Source of the DNA: an uncultured Roseovarius sp.
Lineage (GTDB): Bacteria; Pseudomonadota; Alphaproteobacteria; Rhodobacterales; Rhodobacteraceae
DNA length: 61,874 nucleotides
Reading direction: 5' to 3'
Assembly (NCBI GenBank): GCA_947503145.1
Contig: CANNCP010000014.1
Location: 1-61,874, forward strand
Position numbers and translations under genes: made by a program. Below, piece by piece: positions 54,217 to 61,874 of this stretch (position 1 is the first letter of the stretch; each line of letters opens with the position of its first letter). Under the pieces are notes generated by a model. It was given only the letters and a program-made list of their open reading frames with translations, did no database searches and was not told the origin of the DNA.

Positions 54217-55352
54217 CGGACTGCGCCCGCTGCCGTTTTCTGTATCTTTATCATGGTATCTAGGACCAGCGCGGCAGGGTCAAGGTTGACCGCCCGCCCG
54301 TGTCGTGCCCGCACGCCGACCGACTGTGCACAATCCGCCCAGGCCCGGCCCTGCGCCGGGTTCGGGGCCAGACGCATCATCATCTCCGACTCACCTTCTG
54401 CGGCCTCGGGCGTCGGCGGCAAGCCCAGGCTGCCGGTGCGTGCCAGCCGCGCCAGCAACAGATCAAAGAGCCCGATCAACAGGTCGAGCCTGTCCTCGGC
54501 GCCGCGCGTGGCCGCCGCATTCGCCAGCTTCAGCGTGCGAGGACGGTCTAGTTGCGGCAACCCGGCAAAGAGCTGTGTCAACTCACGGTACATCTCCAGC
54601 CCGCCAAGGTTGGTCAGGCGCACGGCCTCGCCCACCGACCCGCCCGAAAGAGCCGCCAGTGCCGCCGCAGCATCCGCACCGCCTGCGTCCACGCCGGCCT
54701 GCGCCAGCGCAGCGGCCATGTCATCCACGCCCAGAGGCGGCAAACGCAACTCGCGACAACGCGAACGGATGGTCGGCAAAAGACCCGTGGGCTGGTGACT
54801 GACCAGCAGCAGCGTGGTGCGCGCCGGCGGTTCTTCGAGCATCTTCAGCAATGCGTTGGCCGCCTGTACGTTCATTTCGTCAGCGCTGTCGATGATGATC
54901 ACCCGGCGTCCGCCATCGGCGGCGCTGAGCCCGAGGAACCCGGCCAGCCGCCGCACGTCGTCAACGACGATCTGATCGCGCAAACGCCCGGTCTTTTCGT
55001 TCACCGTCCGCGTAATGTGGTAAAGTCCCGGATCCGACCCCGCCAGCAGCCGTCGCGCGACCGGATGATCCTCTGACACATCCAGCGTTTCCGGCACCAC
55101 GGGCGCATCCCCAAAGAGGCCGCCGCCCGCATCCGCATCAGGCGTGGCCAACAGAAACCGTGCGATGCGCCATGCCAGCGTCGCCTTGCCCACACCGCGC
55201 GGCCCGGTGATCAGCCAGCCGTGATGCAACCGCTCTGAATTGAACGCATCCAGAAAACCCGCCTCTGCCGCGCCCTGCCCGATCAGTTGCAGTGTCTCGC
55301 GCGGATGCGGCGCGCCTTCGACGCGGTCCGGCTGCTGCGGCTCGCCGGTCAT
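54213..55352 (-). CDS. holB: DNA polymerase III subunit delta prime
   Basis: A 379-residue clamp-loader subunit. The AAA+ domain has P-loop-like ITGPRGVGKATLAWR (about 48-62), the sensor region VVIIDSADEMNVQAANALLKMLEEPP (about 150) and the arginine-finger-type SRCRELR (about 188). Alphaproteobacterial length. Its ATG overlaps the tmk stop (ATGA); holB-tmk adjacency is conserved. Confidence 0.93.
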   Translation of the reverse strand: MTGEPQQPDRVEGAPHPRETLQLIGQGAAEAGFLDAFNSERLHHGWLITGPRGVGKATLAWRIARFLLATPDADAGGGLFGDAPVVPETLDVSEDHPVARRLLAGSDPGLYHITRTVNEKTGRLRDQIVVDDVRRLAGFLGLSAADGGRRVIIIDSADEMNVQAANALLKMLEEPPARTTLLLVSHQPTGLLPTIRSRCRELRLPPLGVDDMAAALAQAGVDAGGADAAAALAALSGGSVGEAVRLTNLGGLEMYRELTQLFAGLPQLDRPRTLKLANAAATRGAEDRLDLLIGLFDLLLARLARTGSLGLPPTPEAAEGESEMMMRLAPNPAQGRAWADCAQSVGVRARHGRAVNLDPAALVLDTMIKIQKTAAGAVR

Positions 55353-55975
55353 GCCAGATAATCCATCACCAAAGCGTGCACGTCGCGCGCCACCGCGTCC
55401 ACATTTCGCGCGCCGTCGATCACCCGGATGCGGTCCGGTGCGGCCCGCGCAAGATCAAGAAACCCCTGCCGCATCCGCCGCTGCAGATCGCTGCCAAAGG
55501 ATTCGAACCGCGCCTCACCGTCACCCCGCCGCAGCGCACGGGCAAGGCCCGCATCCGGGTCCATGTCTATAAGCAGTGTCAAATCCGGCTCTTGCCCGAT
55601 CATCAGATCATGCAATGCGTCGACCTTGGCGCGCAGATCGCCGCTGCGCAAACCCTGATACATCCGTGTGCTGTCGACGAACCGGTCACAGATCACGATC
55701 TGGCCCGCCGCCAGCGCCGGGCGGATCGTCCGCTCCAGATGATCGCGCCGCGCGGCGGTGAATAGCAGCAGTTCGGTTTCGGCCGACCAGCGGTCGGGAT
55801 CACCTTCCAGCACCAGTTTGCGGATTTCCTCGGCGCCGGGGCTGCCGCCCGGCTCGCGGGTCAGGACCGCGTCACGGCCCGCCCCGATCAAAGCTTCGTA
55901 CAGCAGGCGCGCCTGTGTGGATTTGCCGGAGCCGTCGATCCCTTCGAAACTGACGAACCTGCCCTGCCCGCTCAA
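55349..55975 (-). CDS. tmk: Thymidylate kinase
   Basis: A 208-residue dTMP kinase. P-loop FEGIDGSGKSTQ (about 9-20), the DR(Y/F) motif ICDRFVDSTRMYQG (about 93) and LTREPGGSPGAEEIR (about 38) are typical. The LID region contains RALRRGDGEARFES. Overlaps both holB and the dac gene by ATGA. Confidence 0.95.
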   Translation of the reverse strand: MSGQGRFVSFEGIDGSGKSTQARLLYEALIGAGRDAVLTREPGGSPGAEEIRKLVLEGDPDRWSAETELLLFTAARRDHLERTIRPALAAGQIVICDRFVDSTRMYQGLRSGDLRAKVDALHDLMIGQEPDLTLLIDMDPDAGLARALRRGDGEARFESFGSDLQRRMRQGFLDLARAAPDRIRVIDGARNVDAVARDVHALVMDYLA

Positions 55976-57141
55976 AGCGCGCCCTCAGGCCCCTGTTGCA
56001 ACCGTGTCAGCAACAGGCCCGAGACGGTCTTGATCCGGTTGACAAAGCCACCGCGCGCCACGCTTGCCGCCGCCACCAGCGGCACCCGCACTTCGGTCAT
56101 GCCTTCGGGTGTCATCACCAGTGTACCCAGCGTGTCACCCTGCGATACCGGAGCCTGAACCGGGCCGTCGTAGATCACTTCGGCCTTGACCTCTTCGGCG
56201 CTCAGCACCGGCAAAAGCATGGTCACGTCCAGCTCTGCGACCAGGCCGACGCTGGCCGCGTCGCCCATCCACACATCGGCGCGCAGGACTTCTGTGCCGC
56301 CCTTGACGACGGTGCTTTCGACGAACTGGCGAAAGGCCCAACTGACGATCGCCTCGGCCTCCTGTGCGCGCTGCGCCGAAGTGTCGAGACCGGAAAGGAC
56401 AAAGACAATGCGCCGGTCGCCCTGCAGCGCCGAGCCAACCAGCCCGTACCCCGCAGCCTGCGTGTGCCCGGTCTTCAACCCGTCCGCGCCGATCCCGAGG
56501 GCCAACAGCGGGTTGCGGTTCTGGGTGTTCTGCGGGGCGCGGCCGTCAAACTTGAATTCGGTCTCGGCGAACATCGGGTAGTATTCCGGGAAATCCTCGA
56601 TCACATGACGCGCCAAGAGGGCCAGATCACGCATGCTCATCCGGTGGTTCGCAGCCGGCCAGCCATTGGAATTGGCAAACACGGAATTGGTCATGCCCAT
56701 CTTCTGCGCGCGCTGGGTCATGAAACGGGCAAAGCCGGCCTCGGTCCCGTCGGGGCTGAGGGCTTCGGCGATCACTGCGCAGGCGTCGTTGCCGCTGAGC
56801 ACGATAATACCGCGCAACAGGTCCTCGACACGCACCCTGTCTGTCGTGTCCAGAAACATGGTCGAGCCGCCATAACTCATCGCGTGTTCGGACACGGGCA
56901 GCTTTTCGTCCAGCGACAGCCGCCCCGCGCGGATCGCCTCGAACGCGACGTAGAGCGTCATCAGCTTGGACATGGATGCAGGTGGCAGCGGCTGATCGGC
57001 GTTCTTGGTCAACAGCACGGTACCGGTCTTGAGATCGGTCACATAGGCTGCACGCGCCTGCGTATCGAACGCCGCGGCAGGCAGCGCAAAGACAAGCGCG
57101 ATGAAGAGGGCGAAACTCAGGCGGGTGACATGGGACAGCAT
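55972..57141 (-). CDS. D-alanyl-D-alanine carboxypeptidase (PBP5/6 type)
   Basis: A 389-residue peptidoglycan-trimming penicillin-binding protein. Signal peptide (LFIALVFALPAAAF), catalytic SxxK in PASMSKLMT (about 58), SxN in VLSGNDAC (about 118) and KTG in GLKTGHTQA (about 223). The C-terminal beta domain (AELDVTMLLP) and an amphipathic tail for membrane attachment (FVNRIKTVSGLLL) follow. Overlaps tmk by 4 bp. Confidence 0.93.
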   Translation of the reverse strand: MLSHVTRLSFALFIALVFALPAAAFDTQARAAYVTDLKTGTVLLTKNADQPLPPASMSKLMTLYVAFEAIRAGRLSLDEKLPVSEHAMSYGGSTMFLDTTDRVRVEDLLRGIIVLSGNDACAVIAEALSPDGTEAGFARFMTQRAQKMGMTNSVFANSNGWPAANHRMSMRDLALLARHVIEDFPEYYPMFAETEFKFDGRAPQNTQNRNPLLALGIGADGLKTGHTQAAGYGLVGSALQGDRRIVFVLSGLDTSAQRAQEAEAIVSWAFRQFVESTVVKGGTEVLRADVWMGDAASVGLVAELDVTMLLPVLSAEEVKAEVIYDGPVQAPVSQGDTLGTLVMTPEGMTEVRVPLVAAASVARGGFVNRIKTVSGLLLTRLQQGPEGAL

Positions 57142-57155
57142 GGGCTCTTTCCGGG

Positions 57156-58040
57156 TCAGTTGGTCACGGGATAGGCGTCATCGAACCCGACGCCCTTGAT
57201 TTTGTTCAGCAGCGCCGTGCGTTCGGATTTGTTGGCTGCCGGGCCGACAACGACGCGCCAGAATTTCTTGCCGCTCGATTCCTGCTCCAGCACGGTCGGC
57301 ACCATTCCGGCCTGCCGCATGGCGGTCGCGGTATCGTTGGCGTTCTGCTCGACGCTGAAAATGCCGATCTGGATGAACGGCTTGTCCAGACTAGAGGTGC
57401 GCACAGGTGCAGCGGGTGCAGCCTCTGGCTTGGGAACGGCGACGGTTGCGGTCGCCGCATCGTCGGCCTCGGCTGCGTCGATGGCGGCCGCCGCACCCGC
57501 GATCGGATCAAGCGTGGTCGCCTCGACATCGTTCGGCGCAAGCGAGTCTGCGGCAACATCCGGAGCCTCTTGTGCTGCCTCGCGGCGCAGCGCGGTCACG
57601 TTCAACTGCGACGGTGCGCCCGCCAGCATCCCCAGCGCCGCCGCGGCATCGGACGATATCTGCAGGACCGGGCCGGGATTGGACCGCTCGCGCCGGAACA
57701 GGGCGCCGATGACGAATTTGGAATTGGCCGTGTTGCGGATGATCACGCGCTCAGGCTCGCTGACGTCGGGATGTGCGACCCAGACACCGCCCAGCGACGG
57801 GCGACCATCCCACAGGCCCATATCCGTGACCTGAAAGACATCAGGCGCCTCGACGTCGCGTTCCACGAGGCGAACCGAGGAGGCATCCCCCGAGACTGTC
57901 GATGCGGCCTCGGCGTCGGGTCGCTGCTTGAACGGGTTCACGTCCTGCAACCCCTGACAACCACTCAGAAAAATGACGGCCGTTCCGGCCCCGAGCGCGA
58001 CACGCCAGCCCGCCCGTCCGCCTGCCCCAGAGAATTCCAT
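57156..58040 (-). CDS. SPOR-domain lipoprotein
   Basis: A 294-residue lipoprotein. Signal with lipobox FLSGC (about 23-27), a middle region with SLGGVWVAHPDVSEPERVIIRN..NSKFVIGALFRRE related to RlpA-like/DPBB surroundings, an Ala/Asp-rich linker (about 165-220) and a C-terminal SPOR domain (FIQIGIFSVEQNANDTATAM..FWRVVVGPAANKSERTALL, about 225-290). SPOR binds denuded peptidoglycan at division sites. AAGGGG precedes the ATG at 58040. Adjacent to the carboxypeptidase gene on the same strand. Confidence 0.85.
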   Translation of the reverse strand: MEFSGAGGRAGWRVALGAGTAVIFLSGCQGLQDVNPFKQRPDAEAASTVSGDASSVRLVERDVEAPDVFQVTDMGLWDGRPSLGGVWVAHPDVSEPERVIIRNTANSKFVIGALFRRERSNPGPVLQISSDAAAALGMLAGAPSQLNVTALRREAAQEAPDVAADSLAPNDVEATTLDPIAGAAAAIDAAEADDAATATVAVPKPEAAPAAPVRTSSLDKPFIQIGIFSVEQNANDTATAMRQAGMVPTVLEQESSGKKFWRVVVGPAANKSERTALLNKIKGVGFDDAYPVTN

Positions 58041-58250
58041 GCCATACCCCTTGCCTGTCTCGTGCGCGCCGCTTTGGACCGGCGCTGCCGGTCGTGTCGG
58101 TTTCGTGCTGCTGTGACGGTCGTTGCCGCCTGGCGGCATGTTAGCTCTTTGTCTGTCCCAAGAAAAGTGTGCAGGTACGCGTTCGGCGAAATTCCCCAGA
58201 AATCTGGTGCTTTCAGAATCGCTGCGGGCGCTGTAGGCACGTCAACAGTC

Positions 58251-58340
58251 GGAGGAGTGGCAGAGTGGTCGAATGCACCGGTCTTGAAAACCGACGTAGG
58301 TGAAAGCCTACCGTGGGTTCGAATCCCACCTCCTCCGCCA
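58251..58340 (+). tRNA. tRNA-Ser (anticodon TGA)
   Basis: Acceptor GGAGGAG (58251-58257) pairs with CTCCTCC (58330-58336). Anticodon arm CGGT-CTTGAAA-ACCG places TGA at 58285-58287. A long variable arm (CGTAGGTGAAAGCCTACCG) marks a class II tRNA. T-arm GGTTCGAATCCC; discriminator G and CCA encoded. A defence-gene remnant region follows. Confidence 0.97.
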
Positions 58341-58693
58341 ATATTCCAGCCTTACCCACTGTATAATAACGATAACTTTCCAGAACCCGAAATACCGTCC
58401 CCCTGAGCGTCCCCCCGCATGAATTGGTGCGGGTCGAACGTTTGTGGATGCGCAAGCTGGCGGTGGGTTTGCTCATCTTTGGCCGAAGCCAGTATTTGGT
58501 GGTACGTCGCTGGTGTTTTCGAGATCATGATGAACCCCGCAATCTACCATCCCCAAGCAAACGCCTCCCCGCCATAGCCGCATCCTCAATTGCCGCTGCC
58601 GCATTCTGCGCAACGATGAGGGTCTGGCGTCAGAACTCGACTATGTTGAGCAAACCTCATGAGTGCTAACGTTCTTCAGTTGTTTCAGCGCGA
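58341..58693. other. Start of rearranged region beside tRNA-Ser
   Basis: About 350 bp without an intact gene. The only recognisable content is the hsdM remnant at 58570-58662. The sequence between the tRNA and that remnant shows nothing I can identify. Confidence 0.5.
58570..58662 (+). pseudogene. hsdM N-terminal remnant (type I restriction-modification methylase)
   Basis: Frame one reads KRLPAIAASSI and, after a frame change near 58600, frame two reads RILRNDEGLASELDYVEQTS then TGA. The latter is the conserved N-terminal signature of one HsdM class (ILRNDEGL..ELDY.EQ). Nothing of the gene follows. A short, frameshifted relic. Confidence 0.7.
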
Positions 58694-59190
58694 CTATCCC
58701 GCCAACAGAAGCTCAGCCATATCATCCAGCGTTTTCTTCGCGACATGCCACTGCGGCAAGCTGTCATCCAGTAGCCGCCAAAACGCGGGTCCGTGGTCGT
58801 GATGCTTGAGGTGGGCCATTTCATGTAGGACAACGTACTCGATGCAGGCGCACGGAGCCTTGATCAGATGCGGGTTCAGAATAATCTGGCCACCGGGTGA
58901 ACAACTGCCCCATTGCTTGGTCATATCTAGAAGCCGGAGCTGCGGCGCCTGGTCGACCCATGGCAGGCGCGTAGCAGCCTCGTCGATTTTGCGGATGAAA
59001 TAGTCGCGCGCCTTTACCTTATACCAACCGCGCACCTTGCCACGCACAGCCTCGGGCTCGGTGGTTCTGGTTTCAACTTCCAGCCGATTGCCCTTCAAAC
59101 GGACGGGTCCGGGCCTGGCGTTGGTTGGAATGACTTTCAGAACATAGCGGCGTCCGAGGTACAGGATCTGTTCGCCCGACACATATTCTC
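58694..59190 (-). pseudogene. Truncated YgjP/SprT-like zinc metallopeptidase
   Basis: The C-terminal 165 residues of a DUF45/M48-like protein. It contains VSGEQILYLGRRYVLKV, MTKQWGSCSPGGQIILNPHLIKAP and the zinc motif VVLHEMAHLKHHDHGPAFWRLLDD. The usual N-terminal third (IQVDG...) is missing; upstream of about 59190 the frame reads antisense to an hsdR fragment and is not genuine protein. Such metallopeptidases are frequently encoded next to hsdR, and here it is inverted relative to the hsdR fragment. Confidence 0.75.
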
Positions 59191-59197
59191 GTGGGCG

Positions 59198-59444
59198 GAC
59201 AAGTCCAACCTGATGGTCCTGCTGACCAAGGCGCTGTTGCTGGAGGACACGCTGACCGACTGCCGGGTGATTATCGTCACCGACCGGGTCGATCTGGAAA
59301 AGCAACTGGCGAGCACCTTTCTGACCGGCGGCGCCTTTGGCTCGGACGTGGCGACCAAGAAGGACGGCGAAACTGCCAAGGTGCAGTCGGGGCGCGATCT
59401 GGCGCAGCGGATCGGCCATGGCAATGAGCGGATCATCTTTACCC
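59198..59444 (+). pseudogene. hsdR internal fragment (type I restriction endonuclease)
   Basis: The segment KSNLMVLLTKALLLEDTL, then CRVIIVTDRVDLEKQL and RDLAQRIGHGNERIIFTL, matches the motor domain of HsdR just after the Walker A glycines (the GSG is lost; ADKS remains) and including the DEAD-type region. The left end joins the truncated metallopeptidase and the right end is cut by an IS3 element at about 59445. It is not functional. Confidence 0.8.
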
Positions 59445-59524
59445 TGAGCTACCCCCCGAAATTCGGACACTGACGTAAGCTGCAATTTGTTGTCTGCTGA
59501 TCTTCAATGCGAAGGAGATCAGAC

Positions 59525-59818
59525 ATGTCGAAACGGAAGCAACATCACCCGGAGTTCAAGGCAAAGGTCGCGTTAGAGGCGCTGAAAGGCGAGGAGACGG
59601 TCAGTGAACTGGCCAGTCGGTTCGGCGTGCATCCAACAATGATACACCAATGGAAACGTGCTTTGCTTGAGGGCGCATCGGGCGTGTTCGAGCGCGGCGG
59701 TCGCAAGGTTCCGGAAGTTGATGAGGAACAGGTCAAAGACCTGCATGCCAAGATCGGGGAGCTGGCCGTCGCCAACGATTTTTTGGCCAGAAAGCTCAAA
59801 CCCTGGACCGGCAAGTGA
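59525..59818 (+). CDS. IS3-family transposase OrfA
   Basis: A 97-residue DNA-binding subunit. Helix-turn-helix YHPEFKAKVALEALKGEE region reads HHPEFKAKVALEALKGEETV and SELASRFGVHPTMIHQWK (about 10-45), followed by a Leu-type coiled coil (VKDLHAKIGELAVANDFLARKL). AAGGAGATCAGAC precedes the ATG at 59525. The stop overlaps orfB (GTGA). Confidence 0.92.
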   Translation: MSKRKQHHPEFKAKVALEALKGEETVSELASRFGVHPTMIHQWKRALLEGASGVFERGGRKVPEVDEEQVKDLHAKIGELAVANDFLARKLKPWTGK

Positions 59819-60678
59819 GGCGTAAGATGATTGAACCGAACCTGCCGGGCCTGTCTGTTGGAAAGCAATGCGCTTTGCTGTCGATCTCACGGTCCTCGTT
59901 TTACTATGAGCCGAAGGGCGAGAGCGAGATGAACCTCGATTTGATGCGCGTGATTGATAAGCAGTTCCTTGAGACCCCGTTTTACGGAGTGCGCCAGATG
60001 ACGTGGCATCTGCGTAATGAAGACCACCTCGTGAACGAGAAACGGATCCGGCGCTTGATGCGGCTGATGGGCCTCATGCCGATTTACCAGAAACCCAACA
60101 CCAGCAAAGCGGCGAAGGGGCACAAGATTTACCCCTATCTGTTGCGCGGCTTGCGCGTGGATCGGCCCAACCAGGTCTGGTGCGCCGACATCACATACCT
60201 GCCGATGCGACGTGGCTTCCTCTATTTGGTCGCCATCATGGACTGGCACACACGCAAGGTTCTGGCGTGGCGCATCTCGAACACGCTGGAGGCAGACTTC
60301 TGCGTCGCAGCCTTGAACGAGGCCATCCACAAGTTCGGGCCACCTGAGATCATGAACACTGACCAAGGCTCTCAGTTCACGTCCTTTGCCTGGACCGACC
60401 GGCTGCGCAGATCAGCCATCCACATCTCCATGGACGGCAAAGGCCGGTTCCTCGACAACATCTTCGTGGAGCGACTGTGGCGGTCGATGAAATACGAGTG
60501 CGTCTATTTGCATGCTTGGGAGACCGGATCAGAGGCCAGGGCCGGGATCGGGAAATGGATGGAGTTTTACAACCACAAGCGACCACACTCTTCCCTTGGC
60601 GGCAAACCACCGGCCGTGGTCTATTGGCAGCGAAATGAAACAACCCAACCAGATCAGCAGGTGCAAAGAGTAGCTTAA
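59815..60678 (+). CDS. IS3-family transposase OrfB (DDE integrase)
   Basis: A 287-residue integrase. Catalytic Asp in VWCADITYLPM (about 122), Asp in MNTDQGSQFTS (about 182) and Glu in NIFVERLWRSMKYE (about 218) form the DDE triad. N-terminal half contains the HTH_21 segment PFYGVRQMTWHLR. Begins with GTG overlapping the orfA stop; in many IS3 elements it is made by -1 frameshifting. All catalytic residues are intact, so the element may be active. Confidence 0.93.
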   Translation: MRRKMIEPNLPGLSVGKQCALLSISRSSFYYEPKGESEMNLDLMRVIDKQFLETPFYGVRQMTWHLRNEDHLVNEKRIRRLMRLMGLMPIYQKPNTSKAAKGHKIYPYLLRGLRVDRPNQVWCADITYLPMRRGFLYLVAIMDWHTRKVLAWRISNTLEADFCVAALNEAIHKFGPPEIMNTDQGSQFTSFAWTDRLRRSAIHISMDGKGRFLDNIFVERLWRSMKYECVYLHAWETGSEARAGIGKWMEFYNHKRPHSSLGGKPPAVVYWQRNETTQPDQQVQRVA

Positions 60679-60806
60679 ATCACGCCAGATCCTGTCCAAC
60701 GATTGGGGAGTAGCTCAGCAGCCAACGCTATAAACGAACGGTTCACGACGCTACCGTAACAAGCTACGACTACTACGACGATATTATTGTTTTGAGGCCA
60801 GTTCCG

Positions 60807-61727
60807 ATGATCCCAGATTACCAGTCTCTGATGCGCCCAGTGCTGGAGTGCGCAAGAAACGAACCACGAAAAATAGCTGATGTGGTGGAAGAGATTTCAG
60901 ATCACCTGGGATTGACGGATCAGGAACGCCAGCAACTCCTACCAAGCGGGAGACAAACAACAATTGCGAACCGAATTCATTGGGCACGTTCGTATCTGAA
61001 GCAGGCTGGTTTAGTGCGAAATATCAAGCGCGGTTGGTTTGAGCTTACGGAGCGAGGACGGTCAGCCTTGAGCGACCCCACTGTTCGGATAGATGCTAAG
61101 TACCTTACACAGTTTGAAGAATTTCAAGATTTTAAAACTCGCGGGAAAGAAGACGGTCAAGAGGTGGAAAGCACACCTGAAGATGTAGCCGCTACGAATA
61201 CTCCTGACGAGAACCTTCAAGCGGCTCACAAAAAGCTAGATGCCGCGCTGGCTGCAAGCCTTCTGGATTCTGTGCGAATGGCATCGCCACTCTTTTTCGA
61301 AAACCTTATCGTCGATCTCTTTGTTGCGATGGGTTACGGTGGCACTTCCGAGGATGCTGGTCGAGCGTTGGGTCAATCAGGTGACAATGGCGTCGATGGT
61401 GTTATTGATCAGGACCCCTTGGGCGTGGATCAAATCTACCTTCAGGCAAAACGTTATGGAGCCAGTAATAGCGTTGGGCCGGGTGAAATACACGACTTTT
61501 ACGGGGCACTAAGCATAAAGAAGGCCACAAAGGGTATTTTCGTGACCACGTCTTACTTTACGGGATCAGCAGCGCAAACTGCAAAAGATTTAGGATTTCG
61601 CATTGTGCTGATAGACGGCTCACAACTAGCAAAGCTAATGATACAATATAACATTGGATGCCAAGATAAAGACATCCTACATATTAAACAAATTGATGAT
61701 GCCTATTTTGAAGAGGTGGCAGGCTAG
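60807..61727 (+). CDS. Mrr-type restriction endonuclease
   Basis: A 306-residue protein. An N-terminal winged-helix (Mrr_N; ADVVEEISDHLGLTDQERQQLLPSG...WARSYLKQAGLV, about 20-80) is followed by an Asp/Glu-rich linker. The C-terminal PD-(D/E)xK domain (about 165-305) shows LVDLFVAMGYGG, catalytic Asp in GDNGVDGVI (about 200) and QAK in IYLQAKRYG (about 216). It would cleave modified DNA in the cytoplasm. The start ATG 60807 has GAGG upstream; base composition is more AT-rich than the core genes, consistent with acquisition. Confidence 0.88.
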   Translation: MIPDYQSLMRPVLECARNEPRKIADVVEEISDHLGLTDQERQQLLPSGRQTTIANRIHWARSYLKQAGLVRNIKRGWFELTERGRSALSDPTVRIDAKYLTQFEEFQDFKTRGKEDGQEVESTPEDVAATNTPDENLQAAHKKLDAALAASLLDSVRMASPLFFENLIVDLFVAMGYGGTSEDAGRALGQSGDNGVDGVIDQDPLGVDQIYLQAKRYGASNSVGPGEIHDFYGALSIKKATKGIFVTTSYFTGSAAQTAKDLGFRIVLIDGSQLAKLMIQYNIGCQDKDILHIKQIDDAYFEEVAG

Positions 61728-61863
61728 AGATTAAAGCGCTGCCCGGCAGCAGCGGAGGTCGGACCGTTCCTCCCGTGGGTATGGCGGACCGTTGCCGATG
61801 ACCTGCCCCCCGCGAGATCCCTCACTTTAATGTAGAGTTTGCTCAACCACGAAGGAGCAAACT

Positions 61864-61874
61864 GATGCGAAAGA
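61864..61874 (+). CDS. Start of a partial gene at the right edge, possibly IS3 orfA
   Basis: An ATG with AAGGAG 6 bp upstream opens MRK before the window ends. The DNA TGTAGAGTTTGCTC at 61831 could be an insertion sequence terminus, and many IS3 orfA proteins begin MRKS. This is a guess from very little sequence. Confidence 0.3.

Larger units (their letters stand above)
59445..60717 (+). mobile_element. IS3-family insertion sequence
   Basis: About 1273 bp bounded by inverted ends TGAGCTACCCCCCGAA (59445) and, on the opposite strand at 60717, TGAGCTACTCCCCAAT, further matching at GGACA. It carries orfA and orfB in the usual phase. No convincing target-site duplication is seen: left flank TTTACCC, right flank GCAGCC. 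One or both flanks may have been rearranged after insertion. Confidence 0.9.

Noticed and set aside
59191..59485. N-terminal extension of the metallopeptidase to 59485
   Set aside because: This stretch reads as hsdR on the opposite strand with clear motor-domain motifs. The metallopeptidase similarity stops near VSGEQ.
58645..61847. Inverted 11-mer GTTGAGCAAAC at 58645-58655 and 61837-61847 as ends of a composite element
   Set aside because: The left copy is explained by codons of the hsdM relic (DYVEQT). One short match in 3 kb is not sufficient.
58321..61874. Attachment-site duplication of the tRNA-Ser 3' end
   Set aside because: No second copy of the last 18-20 bases of the tRNA was found in the window, and no integrase gene is present.

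Overview
The window is GC-rich chromosomal DNA that looks like a marine roseobacter-type alphaproteobacterium (order Rhodobacterales). The evidence is the holB-tmk-dacC-SPOR gene order, a divergent irr/fabA pair, a dimethylglycine/sarcosine dehydrogenase-type flavoprotein, a molybdenum hydroxylase operon and dense 4-bp (ATGA) gene overlaps. Genus and species cannot be named from the sequence alone.

Layout. 1-570: remnant of an IS5-type transposase. 0.7-7.8 kb: a type I secretion locus with an atypical LuxR regulator, an HlyD-type adaptor, a PrtD-type ABC exporter, a 674-681 residue protein with a recurring Q-x-N motif, and an Asp/Asn-rich protein with 21-residue tandem repeats that is probably secreted. 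8.1-12.4 kb: small unknown proteins and a patatin-like lipoprotein. 12.5-16.3 kb: a three-subunit molybdenum hydroxylase plus a MoaD-like protein. 17.2-24.7 kb: demethylating flavoprotein, lipoprotein metallopeptidase-like protein, gamma-glutamyltransferase, 2-hydroxyacid dehydrogenase and an SH3 protein, then tRNA-Gln. 24.9-25.6 kb: dead IS3-type transposase that carries a 112-bp MITE-like insertion. 25.6-30.4 kb: an unrecognised envelope cluster (two multi-pass membrane proteins, an SH3 protein, an exported protein, a lipoprotein and one broken gene). 30.5-33.8 kb: cysteine-free sulfite-oxidase-fold protein, hybrid-like histidine kinase and LuxR-type response regulator. 34.0-38.3 kb: RND efflux pump and adaptor. 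38.4-41.5 kb: cytochrome b561 remnant, EF-hand protein and an OmpR-type two-component pair. 41.8-45.5 kb: wrbA, fabA, irr, quinone reductase and a SlyD-like FKBP. 45.7-51 kb: a metabolic run (haloacid dehalogenase, alpha/beta hydrolase, threonine dehydratase-like, zinc ADH, enolase-superfamily enzyme). 51.0-58.0 kb: PACE transporter, AEC transporter, MBL hydrolase, TatD, holB, tmk, dac, SPOR lipoprotein (all minus strand), then tRNA-Ser. 58.3-61.9 kb: a wrecked defence island: hsdM and hsdR fragments, truncated YgjP-like metallopeptidase, an intact-looking IS3 element, an Mrr-type restriction endonuclease, and possibly the start of another IS.

The most unusual items are (i) the secretion locus, whose exporter lacks the canonical H-loop histidine and whose probable substrates lack RTX repeats; (ii) a family of AGCGTTTCG-ended palindromes, one of which sits in frame inside an IS3 transposase with an apparent TA target duplication; (iii) the envelope cluster at 25.6-30.4 kb; (iv) the cysteine-free sulfite-oxidase-fold protein coupled to a two-component system; and (v) the rearranged restriction-modification debris beside tRNA-Ser.
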